Part shown: piece after piece, positions 1 through 6,390 of the stretch
Layout: every line of letters starts with the position of its first letter
Position numbering within the stretch: position 1 is the stretch's first letter
NCBI GenBank assembly: GCA_937959315.1
Contig: CALGRC010000224.1
Span: 1-15,458, forward strand
Reading direction: 5' to 3'
DNA length: 15,458 nucleotides
DNA from: an uncultured Clostridia bacterium
GTDB taxonomy: Bacteria; Bacillota; Clostridia; UMGS1810
Made by a program: the position numbers and the translations under genes
The notes under the pieces: model-generated
Told to the model about the DNA's origin: nothing
Databases searched by the model: none
Seen by the model: the letters and a program-made list of their open reading frames with translations, nothing else

Positions 1-2
1 CC

Positions 3-1757
3 TTCAAAGCGGCGGCACTGCAAAAGATTGACCAATCCCTTACCGGCGCTGAAAAAGGGCTGGTCAAAGCCCTGCTGCTGGGCGTAAAAAGCGACTTGCC
101 CGATGAAACAGAAGAAGATTTCCGGCGCGCGGGGCTATCGCATGTGTTGGCCATTTCCGGGCTGCACTTAAATATCCTGCTGCTATATTTTAGCGTACTC
201 ATCGCCCTCATCCCGCGGCGTCCCCGCCGGATTGCAGGGCCGCTGCTCAATATTTTAGCCGCGCTGTTCATCCTATTCCTCACCGGCGGTTCCGCCTCTG
301 TTTCCCGCGCGGCCATCATGCTCATTATGGCAAATTTGGCAAACCTCTTTTTCCGTGAAAACGACCAGCTCCAGTCATTGCTGCTCGCTGCTATCATCCT
401 GCTGGTTATCAACCCTGCTTCAGCTTACAGCATTAGCTTTTTGCTATCCTTTTTGGCTACGCTTGGCATTGTGTTGTTTGCCGGACGTTTTTCGCGGTTT
501 ATCAAACGGTTTATCCCGTCAAATTATGTAGCTGACTCGGTAGCGATTACGCTTTGCGCACAAATTTTCACCCTGCCGGTAATTGCCTATGTATTCAATG
601 AGGTTTCAACCATCACCATCCTTTCCAATCTGGTTGTCATCCCATTCCTTCCACTGCTCACCATTGCAGCCATCCTGTTTCTGGCAGCCGCTTTCTTACT
701 GCCGTTTGCAGCGGACTTTGTTGCAGGGTTTGTATTTTTAACCGCACGCGCTGTATTGTTTATCGTCCACTGCTTGGCGAAAATCCCTTTTTCGTCAGTC
801 ATGGTCAGCGGAAAACAGTTTGTCATCTTCCTTCTGGCCGCTGTATTTATCGGGTTTTGTATCTATGTATGCATCAAATCCAAACAACGCAAAGACCGCG
901 TTGTATCCTGCTGTGCCATCGCCGCCGCTGTCTTTTGTATCCTGTTGTTTCGCGGCGCCGGCAACACAACGCTCGAAGTAACGTTCCTCAATGTCGGACA
1001 GGGGGATGCCGCCCTTATCCGTACGCCGCAGGGCCAGACCATCCTCATTGATGGCGGCGGTACCAGCAGCCCCACCTCAGATACAGGGAAAAATATCATC
1101 CAGCCCTATCTGCTGCGGCGCGGCATCACGCATTTGGACTGTGCTGTGGTTTCCCACTTTCACGATGACCATACCGAAGGGATTATTTCTATGCTTGACA
1201 CCTTCCCCATTGGATCGCTCGTTGTGCCGGCTTGTCAAACTGAGGACAGCAGCATCAAGCAGGCAGTTTTGTCCACTGCTGTCAAGCAGCACGTCCCTAT
1301 CTATTATTTTTCGGCAGGAAGCCAAATACGCCTGGATAACGGCATTACTCTGGACACCTATTCCCCGCAGAAAGGCCAGTCTTACGATACAAACAATTCT
1401 TCGCTGGTTTTGCGGCTGTCCTATGGGGAAAGTGATTTTTTGTTTACCGGCGATATTGAAAAACAAACCGAAGCACAGCTAGCCAACACCCTGCCGCAAA
1501 CCGACGTGTTAAAAACGCCGCATCACGGTTCAGATACTTCCAGTTCTGCTCCGCTTTTGGACGCTGCACAGCCGGATATTGCCGTCATCAGCGTTGGCAA
1601 AGATAACAAATATGGCCATCCAAGCCCCGAAACCTTACAAGCATTTGAACAGCGCGGTATTTCCTACTACCGCACCGATCAATCAGGTACTATCACACTC
1701 AAAGCGCAGGCAGACGGGAAAATTACTGTAACGGCCAGAAAGGGGGACACATTTTGA
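3..1757 (+). CDS. comEC: ComEC/Rec2 family DNA-uptake channel protein (5' partial)
   Basis: ComEC forms the inner-membrane channel that takes in single-stranded DNA during natural transformation. The reading frame is open from base 3, so the N-terminus lies outside the window; the TTG at 96 is internal, because the codons before it (ending GLVKALLLGVKSDL) continue the family's competence domain. Next come the family motif HVLAISGLHLN, several hydrophobic membrane segments (about 150-960), and a C-terminal metallo-beta-lactamase domain from about 975. That domain has the pattern FLNVGQGDAALI, a complete HxHxDH metal site (SHFHDDH; first His codon 1155-1157), a TGD motif and a KTPHHGSD motif. 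Having all the metal ligands fits a nuclease-type domain that could degrade the non-transported strand; this role is inferred from the family. The stop overlaps the next gene by 4 bp, so the two are probably translationally coupled. Identification is firm; competence itself cannot be judged from one gene. Confidence 0.95.
   Translation, partial: FKAAALQKIDQSLTGAEKGLVKALLLGVKSDLPDETEEDFRRAGLSHVLAISGLHLNILLLYFSVLIALIPRRPRRIAGPLLNILAALFILFLTGGSASVSRAAIMLIMANLANLFFRENDQLQSLLLAAIILLVINPASAYSISFLLSFLATLGIVLFAGRFSRFIKRFIPSNYVADSVAITLCAQIFTLPVIAYVFNEVSTITILSNLVVIPFLPLLTIAAILFLAAAFLLPFAADFVAGFVFLTARAVLFIVHCLAKIPFSSVMVSGKQFVIFLLAAVFIGFCIYVCIKSKQRKDRVVSCCAIAAAVFCILLFRGAGNTTLEVTFLNVGQGDAALIRTPQGQTILIDGGGTSSPTSDTGKNIIQPYLLRRGITHLDCAVVSHFHDDHTEGIISMLDTFPIGSLVVPACQTEDSSIKQAVLSTAVKQHVPIYYFSAGSQIRLDNGITLDTYSPQKGQSYDTNNSSLVLRLSYGESDFLFTGDIEKQTEAQLANTLPQTDVLKTPHHGSDTSSSAPLLDAAQPDIAVISVGKDNKYGHPSPETLQAFEQRGISYYRTDQSGTITLKAQADGKITVTARKGDTF
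1739..1746 (+). promoter_or_regulatory. Ribosome binding site of holA
   Basis: AAAGGGGG lies inside the last codons of comEC, 7 bases before the TTG at 1754. This strong site supports the unusual TTG start in the 4-base TTGA overlap rather than a later ATG. Confidence 0.7.
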
Positions 1758-2773
1758 AATCAGTTCAAAAACAGCTTGCGGAAGGGAATTTTTCCGGCGT
1801 ATATCTTCTTTATGGTGAAGAGGATTATTTGAAGGATTATTACTGCCATGCCATTATAAAGCATACCGTTGACCCCGCATTTCAAGATTTTAACCTGCTT
1901 TCCTGCGGGCCAAAATGTGACAATGCAGCCATCGGCGCCTTTTTAGATGCCATCCCGGTTCTGGCAGAGCAAAAAACGCTGGTTATTAGAAACAGCGGCT
2001 TGTTTCAAAAACCCAGCGCCGAAGATAAAGCGTTTTGGATAACTGTATTGCAAGATTTACCGGCATATGCAGTGGTAGTATTTGTAGAACAGAACGCCGA
2101 CAAGCGCAGTACGCTTTACAAGACAATCAGCAGCACCTATACCGCAGAAGAATTCAAAAAACAAAAAAAATATGATCTGCTCAATTGGGCCAACCGTATA
2201 TTGGCTTCCCGCGGCAAGACGATGGCACGGGAAGATTTAGAATTGCTTATTGAAAATACTGGCAGCAGCATGCTCCAACTCAAAAATGAATTGGATAAAT
2301 TATGCAGCTACAGCGGCGATACTCCTGCTATCACCCACAGCGCAGTAGAACATGTCTCTTACCGCAATACAGAAAACCGGATTTTTCAAATGATTGACCA
2401 TATCTCAGCCGGCCGCGGCGCACAAGCTATCGCTGAATTGAACAGCCTGAAAACCCTGAAAGAACAACCAATGGGGATTATCACGCTCCTGGCACGGCAG
2501 TATACCATTTTACGAAAAATCAAGCTGCTTTATCCAGGCATGCCAACCGGCAGCATTGCCAAGCAATGCGGTATCCCAGAATTTTCAGTCAAAAAATATC
2601 TGCCAATGTCCGCTGCTTTGTCCGGCAGTACACTCAGCGCATCCATCTGTCTGTGCCAACAAGCCGACCACGCTGTAAAATCAGGCACAAGGGATGGCTG
2701 GTTGGCCATTGACATATTGGTCGGTCAATTATTAGAATTTTCTTCTGTGAACATCCGCAATCAAAATGAATAG
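1754..2773 (+). CDS. holA: DNA polymerase III, delta subunit
   Basis: The delta subunit opens the sliding clamp and works in the clamp-loader complex with delta' and tau/gamma in the cytoplasm. The product has 339 residues, close to the usual length of about 340. The N-terminal signature is GVYLLYGEEDYLKDYY, the degenerate nucleotide-binding region typical of delta. It is followed by the central TxxLxxELDKLxxY-type helix (SSMLQLKNELDKLCSYSG) and a C-terminal helical domain containing LLARQYTILRKIKLL. The start is TTG, chosen because it follows a good Shine-Dalgarno sequence and overlaps the comEC stop by 4 bp. Gene order comEC-holA is widespread in Bacillota. In many relatives rpsT (ribosomal protein S20) lies next to holA; here a tRNA-Leu gene and an accessory cassette occupy that place. 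No clear hairpin terminator follows; the next 37 bases are AT-rich. Confidence 0.95.
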   Translation: MKSVQKQLAEGNFSGVYLLYGEEDYLKDYYCHAIIKHTVDPAFQDFNLLSCGPKCDNAAIGAFLDAIPVLAEQKTLVIRNSGLFQKPSAEDKAFWITVLQDLPAYAVVVFVEQNADKRSTLYKTISSTYTAEEFKKQKKYDLLNWANRILASRGKTMAREDLELLIENTGSSMLQLKNELDKLCSYSGDTPAITHSAVEHVSYRNTENRIFQMIDHISAGRGAQAIAELNSLKTLKEQPMGIITLLARQYTILRKIKLLYPGMPTGSIAKQCGIPEFSVKKYLPMSAALSGSTLSASICLCQQADHAVKSGTRDGWLAIDILVGQLLEFSSVNIRNQNE

Positions 2774-2810
2774 ATTTTTATATTTTTCCGTGAATTTTTT
2801 TATATTCCTA

Positions 2811-2839
2811 TTGACATCAACAATAAAACATGCTAAAAT
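2811..2839 (+). promoter_or_regulatory. Sigma-A type promoter of tRNA-Leu
   Basis: A perfect TTGACA -35 box (2811-2816) is separated by 17 bases from TAAAAT (2834-2839), which is preceded by an extended -10 TGC (2831-2833). Transcription should start near 2846, about 13 bases before the tRNA. A promoter this strong is usual for stable RNA genes. Confidence 0.85.
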
Positions 2840-2858
2840 ATGTTTTGTTATAAGAAAT

Positions 2859-2942
2859 GCGGATATGGCGGAATTGGCAGACGCGCATGGTTCAGGTCCA
2901 TGTGAGAGCAATCTCATGGAGGTTCAAGTCCTCTTATCCGCA
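2859..2942 (+). tRNA. tRNA-Leu (anticodon CAG)
   Basis: The 84-base sequence folds as a class II tRNA. The acceptor stem GCGGATA pairs with TATCCGC (2935-2941) and A2942 is the discriminator. The D arm is GGCGGAATTGGCAGACGC. The anticodon stem CATGG/CCATG encloses the loop TTCAGGT with anticodon CAG at 2893-2895. The variable arm is long (GAGA-GCAA-TCTC), as expected for leucine, and the T arm GAGG-TTCAAGT-CCTC is intact. No CCA is encoded, so CCA-adding enzyme must complete the 3' end. It reads CUG codons. Confidence 0.97.
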
Positions 2943-2945
2943 TGG

Positions 2946-2980
2946 AAAACCCTCTTGAATTTAATTTCAAGAGGGTTTTT
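2946..2980 (+). terminator. Rho-independent terminator after tRNA-Leu, probably bidirectional
   Basis: A perfect 14-bp stem (2946-2959 with 2966-2979) with a 6-base loop ends in a T-run on the plus strand. On the minus strand the same hairpin ends in TTTTCC, only 9 bases past the stop of the converging gene, so it can end both transcripts. Confidence 0.9.
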
Positions 2981-2988
2981 GATTGCCT

Positions 2989-4629
2989 TCACGGAATATC
3001 CACCCGCCACTGCGACCGATGCCAGTGGTTACCATCATATTCCCGAAATCCAATGCTAAATTTTAACAGTTCTGTCCGGCGCAGCAATTTCAGCACCAGT
3101 CTATTTTTCCCTTTTTTCAAATCCATCCATGTAAAATTATTATACGGTGTCCAATACCGTATCTCATCTCGCTCCAAAATAAGCTGGCCGTTATTCCACA
3201 GCCGGAATCCGTCATTGTTGCCGACGACCACCCAAACCCTGCCGGCTTCTGCAACTTCAATTTCCGTCTGCAGATACACACACATCTGCCCTTCCATTGT
3301 AATATACGTTTCAACTGGGATCAAATCCTCATATGCCAGTATAGTACAACATGCATCTGCCTTGGCAAAGTCCAGCGTATATTCATCCGCATATATCGTG
3401 TCCAGCGATACCGCATTGTTGACCATACACTCCAGTGTAGGCAATACACATCCCTCCCCATGCGGGCTTGGATATCGAGGATCATCCTCCTTTTCCAGCG
3501 GCATAAAAAAGGGGCCAAACGCTTCCCATACCATCGGTTTGAGTTTTTTGATTTCCCGCTCCAGGCCTTCCGGCGTGACAGATTCTAACGGGAACCCTGC
3601 AAACCCAGTCGGTTTACAGACGGATGCCAACCCCTTTGGTGCCTGTGTAATTTCTACCGCGTCGTTTGGCGCCAGCAGTGCAATATTACAGGTGTCCCGC
3701 GCCAAATCATCAATCCGGTTGGTCGGGCGCTGTACGTCAATCCCAATTACAAAATAGTTCTGGATCAAACTGCAAATCTCTTCCCCCAGCCCCGCATAGC
3801 CCTGTATCACTCCAACAATGGCCGCCGCAGTCGCGCAGGTACAGTCTGCATCATACCCGCATTTTAATGCGATGTTAATCGTCTTGCGTATATCCCCGCC
3901 GCCGTACAGCAGCGCAATGGCCACCATACCCAAATTCTGCGTTACATTGGAAAAATCCGGATGCCCAAACCGCCGCAGCATTGCCTTACGGGTATGTACC
4001 CAATCTGCACCGGCACGGTACTGCCCCATCACCAGCCGGATACAATCTGCCAGCTTGCAATCTGCCGGGATAAACGACAGCCCCTGTGTCAGCAACACAC
4101 CGATATCCGATTCAAAAAACGCCATACTTTCTACTGCCGCTAAAAACTGTTCGGCATACACAGAATTGCCCGCATGGTCCAGCGTTGCGTCCATATATGC
4201 ATACTGTACCGCCAATTCAGGGTTTCCGGCGCTGATAAACCCCCAGATCTCCGAACGGATAGGGCACCCCATCCCCTCTTTGAAAAAAGAATTGTTTATC
4301 ACCCCTGTATAAGGCGGCCGGATACCCCGGCGGTAATTTTTCATGAAATACCCGTATTCCGAAAACGGATACCAGCATTTTTCGTTCCAAGCATCCGCCA
4401 AGTTGCAGGAATTGAGATACACCCCTTTGGTTTCCAATACTTCCAGCCACAGCAGTTGGATATCCAAATCATCATTGGGCAGATCCGGATTGTAAATATC
4501 AGTAAAATCCTCTACATCAATCAGCGCTTTCACGCCTTCTACCGGTGCGCCGGCTGCGCCCCCTAAACATTTGGCATACCATCCCCCGTGGATTTTATCC
4601 AGCAGCCGCGTATAAGAAATTGTCTGCAC
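2989..4629 (-). CDS. ADP-ribosylglycohydrolase family protein with C-terminal beta-rich domain
   Basis: The N-terminal two thirds (residues about 1-325) belong to the ADP-ribosylglycohydrolase superfamily, all-helical enzymes that cleave N- or O-glycosidic bonds using two metal ions. Visible family marks are the start KIHGGWYAKCLGGAAGAPVEG, the acidic motif NDDLDIQLLWLE (52-63, in place of the usual TDDT-like motif), DHAGNSVYAEQF (151-162) and GYDADCTCAT (258-267), where the usual DADT is DADC. The C-terminal part (about 380-546) is rich in beta strands and ends in KKGKNRLVLKLLRR and FREYDG, resembling the sugar-binding jelly-roll domains appended to carbohydrate enzymes. There is no signal peptide, so it is probably cytoplasmic. 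The GTG start lies 6 bases after the regulator's stop, with GGGGG 9 bases upstream. The substrate is unknown: the length, extra domain and neighbours suggest a glycoside or nucleoside rather than ADP-ribosylated protein, but this is inference. Confidence 0.85.
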   Translation of the reverse strand: MQTISYTRLLDKIHGGWYAKCLGGAAGAPVEGVKALIDVEDFTDIYNPDLPNDDLDIQLLWLEVLETKGVYLNSCNLADAWNEKCWYPFSEYGYFMKNYRRGIRPPYTGVINNSFFKEGMGCPIRSEIWGFISAGNPELAVQYAYMDATLDHAGNSVYAEQFLAAVESMAFFESDIGVLLTQGLSFIPADCKLADCIRLVMGQYRAGADWVHTRKAMLRRFGHPDFSNVTQNLGMVAIALLYGGGDIRKTINIALKCGYDADCTCATAAAIVGVIQGYAGLGEEICSLIQNYFVIGIDVQRPTNRIDDLARDTCNIALLAPNDAVEITQAPKGLASVCKPTGFAGFPLESVTPEGLEREIKKLKPMVWEAFGPFFMPLEKEDDPRYPSPHGEGCVLPTLECMVNNAVSLDTIYADEYTLDFAKADACCTILAYEDLIPVETYITMEGQMCVYLQTEIEVAEAGRVWVVVGNNDGFRLWNNGQLILERDEIRYWTPYNNFTWMDLKKGKNRLVLKLLRRTELLKFSIGFREYDGNHWHRSQWRVDIP

Positions 4630-4635
4630 TATATC

Positions 4636-4989
4636 CTACCCCCGTTTTCCTGTCATTTGTTCCCGGTACCGCCGCGGCGTCATACCGGCCTTTTGTTTAA
4701 ATACCCGGTTAAAATATGTCACGTTGTGAAACCCCACCTGCATAGAGACATCCAAAATATTCCAATTAGTTTCTGCCAGCAGCCGTTTTGCCGCGTTGAT
4801 ACGGATCTCGTTCAAAAAACTGGAAAAGCTCTCGCCGGTCGCCTGTCGGAACATCCGCCGCAGATAGCCCTCGTTGAAAAAATAACCCCTTGCCACCTTG
4901 GAAAACGACAAATCCGCGTCATAATTGGTTTCTATATACTGTTTCATGGTCAAAACAGCGTTGGAACCGCTACTTTGAAATGTATCCAA
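4636..4989 (-). CDS. Short AraC-family transcriptional regulator (DNA-binding domain only)
   Basis: The 117-residue product is almost entirely an AraC/XylS-type DNA-binding domain with two helix-turn-helix units: the first around residues 27-49, the second around 77-110 with the family signature (ILDVSMQVGFHNVTYFNRVFKQKAGMTPRRYR region). Typical AraC regulators have about 280-300 residues with an N-terminal ligand domain; none is present here. The start is TTG, supported by GGGGTGA 6 bases upstream and an in-frame TGA three codons before it, so the frame cannot extend further. It heads a two-gene leftward operon with the glycohydrolase-family gene and is divergent from the FAD oxidoreductase. 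The arrangement suggests it activates one or both transcripts. It could act constitutively like MarA/SoxS-type proteins, or be a regulator that lost its sensing domain. Confidence 0.85.
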   Translation of the reverse strand: MDTFQSSGSNAVLTMKQYIETNYDADLSFSKVARGYFFNEGYLRRMFRQATGESFSSFLNEIRINAAKRLLAETNWNILDVSMQVGFHNVTYFNRVFKQKAGMTPRRYREQMTGKRG

Positions 4990-5008
4990 TCCGCATCACC
5001 CCATTTTT

Positions 5009-5028
5009 TACAAAAAGTTTTATTTGTA
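5009..5028. promoter_or_regulatory. Possible operator: inverted repeat TACAAA-N8-TTTGTA
   Basis: A 6-bp inverted repeat with an 8-base spacer lies in the middle of the 91-bp divergent control region, upstream of the oxidoreductase -10 box. It is the only clear symmetry there. AraC-type proteins more often bind direct repeats, and the region is AT-rich, so chance is possible. Confidence 0.3.
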
Positions 5029-5049
5029 TAAGATTTTTTAAAAAAACTA

Positions 5050-5058
5050 TGCTATACT
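5050..5058 (+). promoter_or_regulatory. Extended -10 promoter of the FAD oxidoreductase gene
   Basis: TGCTATACT is an extended -10 element (TG-N-TATACT). No good -35 box is found 16-19 bases upstream (the 17-base position reads AAGATT), which would fit dependence on an activator such as the divergent AraC-type regulator. Confidence 0.6.
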
Positions 5059-5065
5059 TTCCCAT

Positions 5066-5073
5066 AAGGAGGG
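5066..5073 (+). promoter_or_regulatory. Ribosome binding site of the FAD oxidoreductase gene
   Basis: AAGGAGGG, 7 bases before the ATG at 5081, is near the perfect anti-16S match and fixes that start. Confidence 0.85.
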
Positions 5074-5080
5074 AAAAACC

Positions 5081-6334
5081 ATGAATACATCCTATGATAT
5101 TATAATCGCCGGCGGCGGTCTAAGCGGGTTTGCCGCAGCCGTTGCAGCCGCCCGTGAAGGCGCAAAGGTATTGATTGTCGAACGGTTCGGTTTTCTGGGC
5201 GGCGCCATCGGTACTTCGCTGATCAACCCGTTTATGCCATATGTCACAAAAGTCAATGGCGAGCGGATTTTTATCAACGGCGGGATTTTTAAAACCTTAA
5301 TTGAACAGCTTGACGAAATGGGGTCGCTACACGAAAACCGTGATACCTTCAATGAAGAAACGCTCAAGCTCCTGCTGGACCGCATGGCAAAAGCGCATGG
5401 CGTTGACGTGCTGTTCCACTCGTATCTCATTGACGCTGTTACCGACGGCAGCATGGTCAAACGCATCACCGTTGCCAACAAATCCGGGAAAATGGAATTT
5501 TCTGCGAAATTTTTCATCGACGCCACCGGCGACGCCGACCTGTCGGTACTGGCAGGCTGCAACTATCAATTGGGCCGGGAACCGGATCACCTGTGCCAGC
5601 CCATGACGCTCTGTTTCCGCCTGGGCAATGTCGATTTGGACGCTTACCGTGCGGTAAAACCCCAAATCAATCAGCTTTACCAGCAATTCCAAAAAGCTGG
5701 GAAAATCAAAAACCCCCGTGAAGACGTCCTCATCTTCAGCAATATGTGCGACGGCGTACTGCACTTTAATTCCACACGTATTATCAAGCGCAACCCCGTA
5801 GATGCTTGGGATGTCTCTGCCGCCGAGATGGAAGCGCGCGAACAAATCTTTGAACTGTACAATTTTATGAAGCAAAACATCCGCGGTTTCGAAAACAGTG
5901 TCCTGCTCATGTCCGCACCGCAAATCGGCGCACGGGAAAGCCGCATGATTGAAGGCGAATATAAAATTACCAGCGAGGATATCACCTCCTGCCGGAAATT
6001 CCCCGATTCCATTGCACGGGGCAACTATGGCATCGACGTCCACAGCCCGGACGGGACCGGCACCCACATTGTCTATATCCCAGCCGGTGAATATTATACC
6101 ATTCCCTACCGCGCACTGATCCCCAAGGGCAAAGACAACCTGCTGACTGTTGGCCGCTGTATTTCTTCCGACCACGAAGCGCAGTCTGCCTACCGGGTCA
6201 TGCCTATCTGCTGCTGCATGGGCGAGGGCGCCGGGACTGCGGCAGCTTACGCTGTTGCAAACCATACCACTGCCAAAGGGGTGGACATCGACGCCGTCCG
6301 CGCCGCCCTTATCGCACACGGCGCGCTCATTTGA
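5081..6334 (+). CDS. FAD-dependent oxidoreductase (FAD_oxidored, PF12831-like)
   Basis: The 417-residue protein begins with a Rossmann dinucleotide-binding fold: DIIIAGGGLSGFAAAVAAA (residues 6-24) followed by an acidic residue at the end of the second strand in VLIVERFGFLGG (30-41). The middle motif FIDATGDADLSVLAG (145-159) and the C-terminal LLTVGRCISSDHEAQSAYRVMPICCCMGEGAGTAAA (355-389) are the signature of the FAD_oxidored family, whose members are common in carbohydrate-use gene clusters but whose substrates are mostly undefined. Three adjacent cysteines (377-379) lie in the FAD-binding C-terminal motif. No signal peptide or membrane segment is seen, so it is probably cytoplasmic. Divergence from the AraC-type gene and proximity to the glycohydrolase-family gene suggest one pathway, perhaps oxidation of a sugar or sugar-like alcohol; this is inference. 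A strong terminator follows, so it is a single-gene transcript. Confidence 0.88.
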   Translation: MNTSYDIIIAGGGLSGFAAAVAAAREGAKVLIVERFGFLGGAIGTSLINPFMPYVTKVNGERIFINGGIFKTLIEQLDEMGSLHENRDTFNEETLKLLLDRMAKAHGVDVLFHSYLIDAVTDGSMVKRITVANKSGKMEFSAKFFIDATGDADLSVLAGCNYQLGREPDHLCQPMTLCFRLGNVDLDAYRAVKPQINQLYQQFQKAGKIKNPREDVLIFSNMCDGVLHFNSTRIIKRNPVDAWDVSAAEMEAREQIFELYNFMKQNIRGFENSVLLMSAPQIGARESRMIEGEYKITSEDITSCRKFPDSIARGNYGIDVHSPDGTGTHIVYIPAGEYYTIPYRALIPKGKDNLLTVGRCISSDHEAQSAYRVMPICCCMGEGAGTAAAYAVANHTTAKGVDIDAVRAALIAHGALI

Positions 6335-6351
6335 CGCCGGCATTTATCAGG

Positions 6352-6384
6352 AGGGGTATTGCCAAAAAGGCAATACCCCTTTTT
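6352..6384 (+). terminator. Rho-independent terminator of the FAD oxidoreductase gene
   Basis: A perfect 12-bp stem (AGGGGTATTGCC at 6352-6363 with its complement at 6369-6380) and an AAAAA loop are followed by TTTT. It lies between two converging genes. On the minus strand the hairpin lacks a trailing T-run, so it should mainly stop rightward transcription. Confidence 0.92.
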
Positions 6385-6390
6385 CATTCT

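Noticed and set aside
2942..3757. Plus-strand open frame of 271 codons
   Set aside because: It begins at the tRNA 3' end, runs through the terminator and lies opposite the glycohydrolase-family gene; no family resemblance.
2989..4989. Toxin-antitoxin pair of the DarT/DarG type
   Set aside because: No ADP-ribosyltransferase partner or macrodomain is present; the neighbour is an AraC-type regulator.
5327..6343. Minus-strand open frame of 338 codons opposite the FAD oxidoreductase
   Set aside because: The plus strand has a strong ribosome binding site, promoter, terminator and clear FAD-binding motifs; the antisense frame has none.
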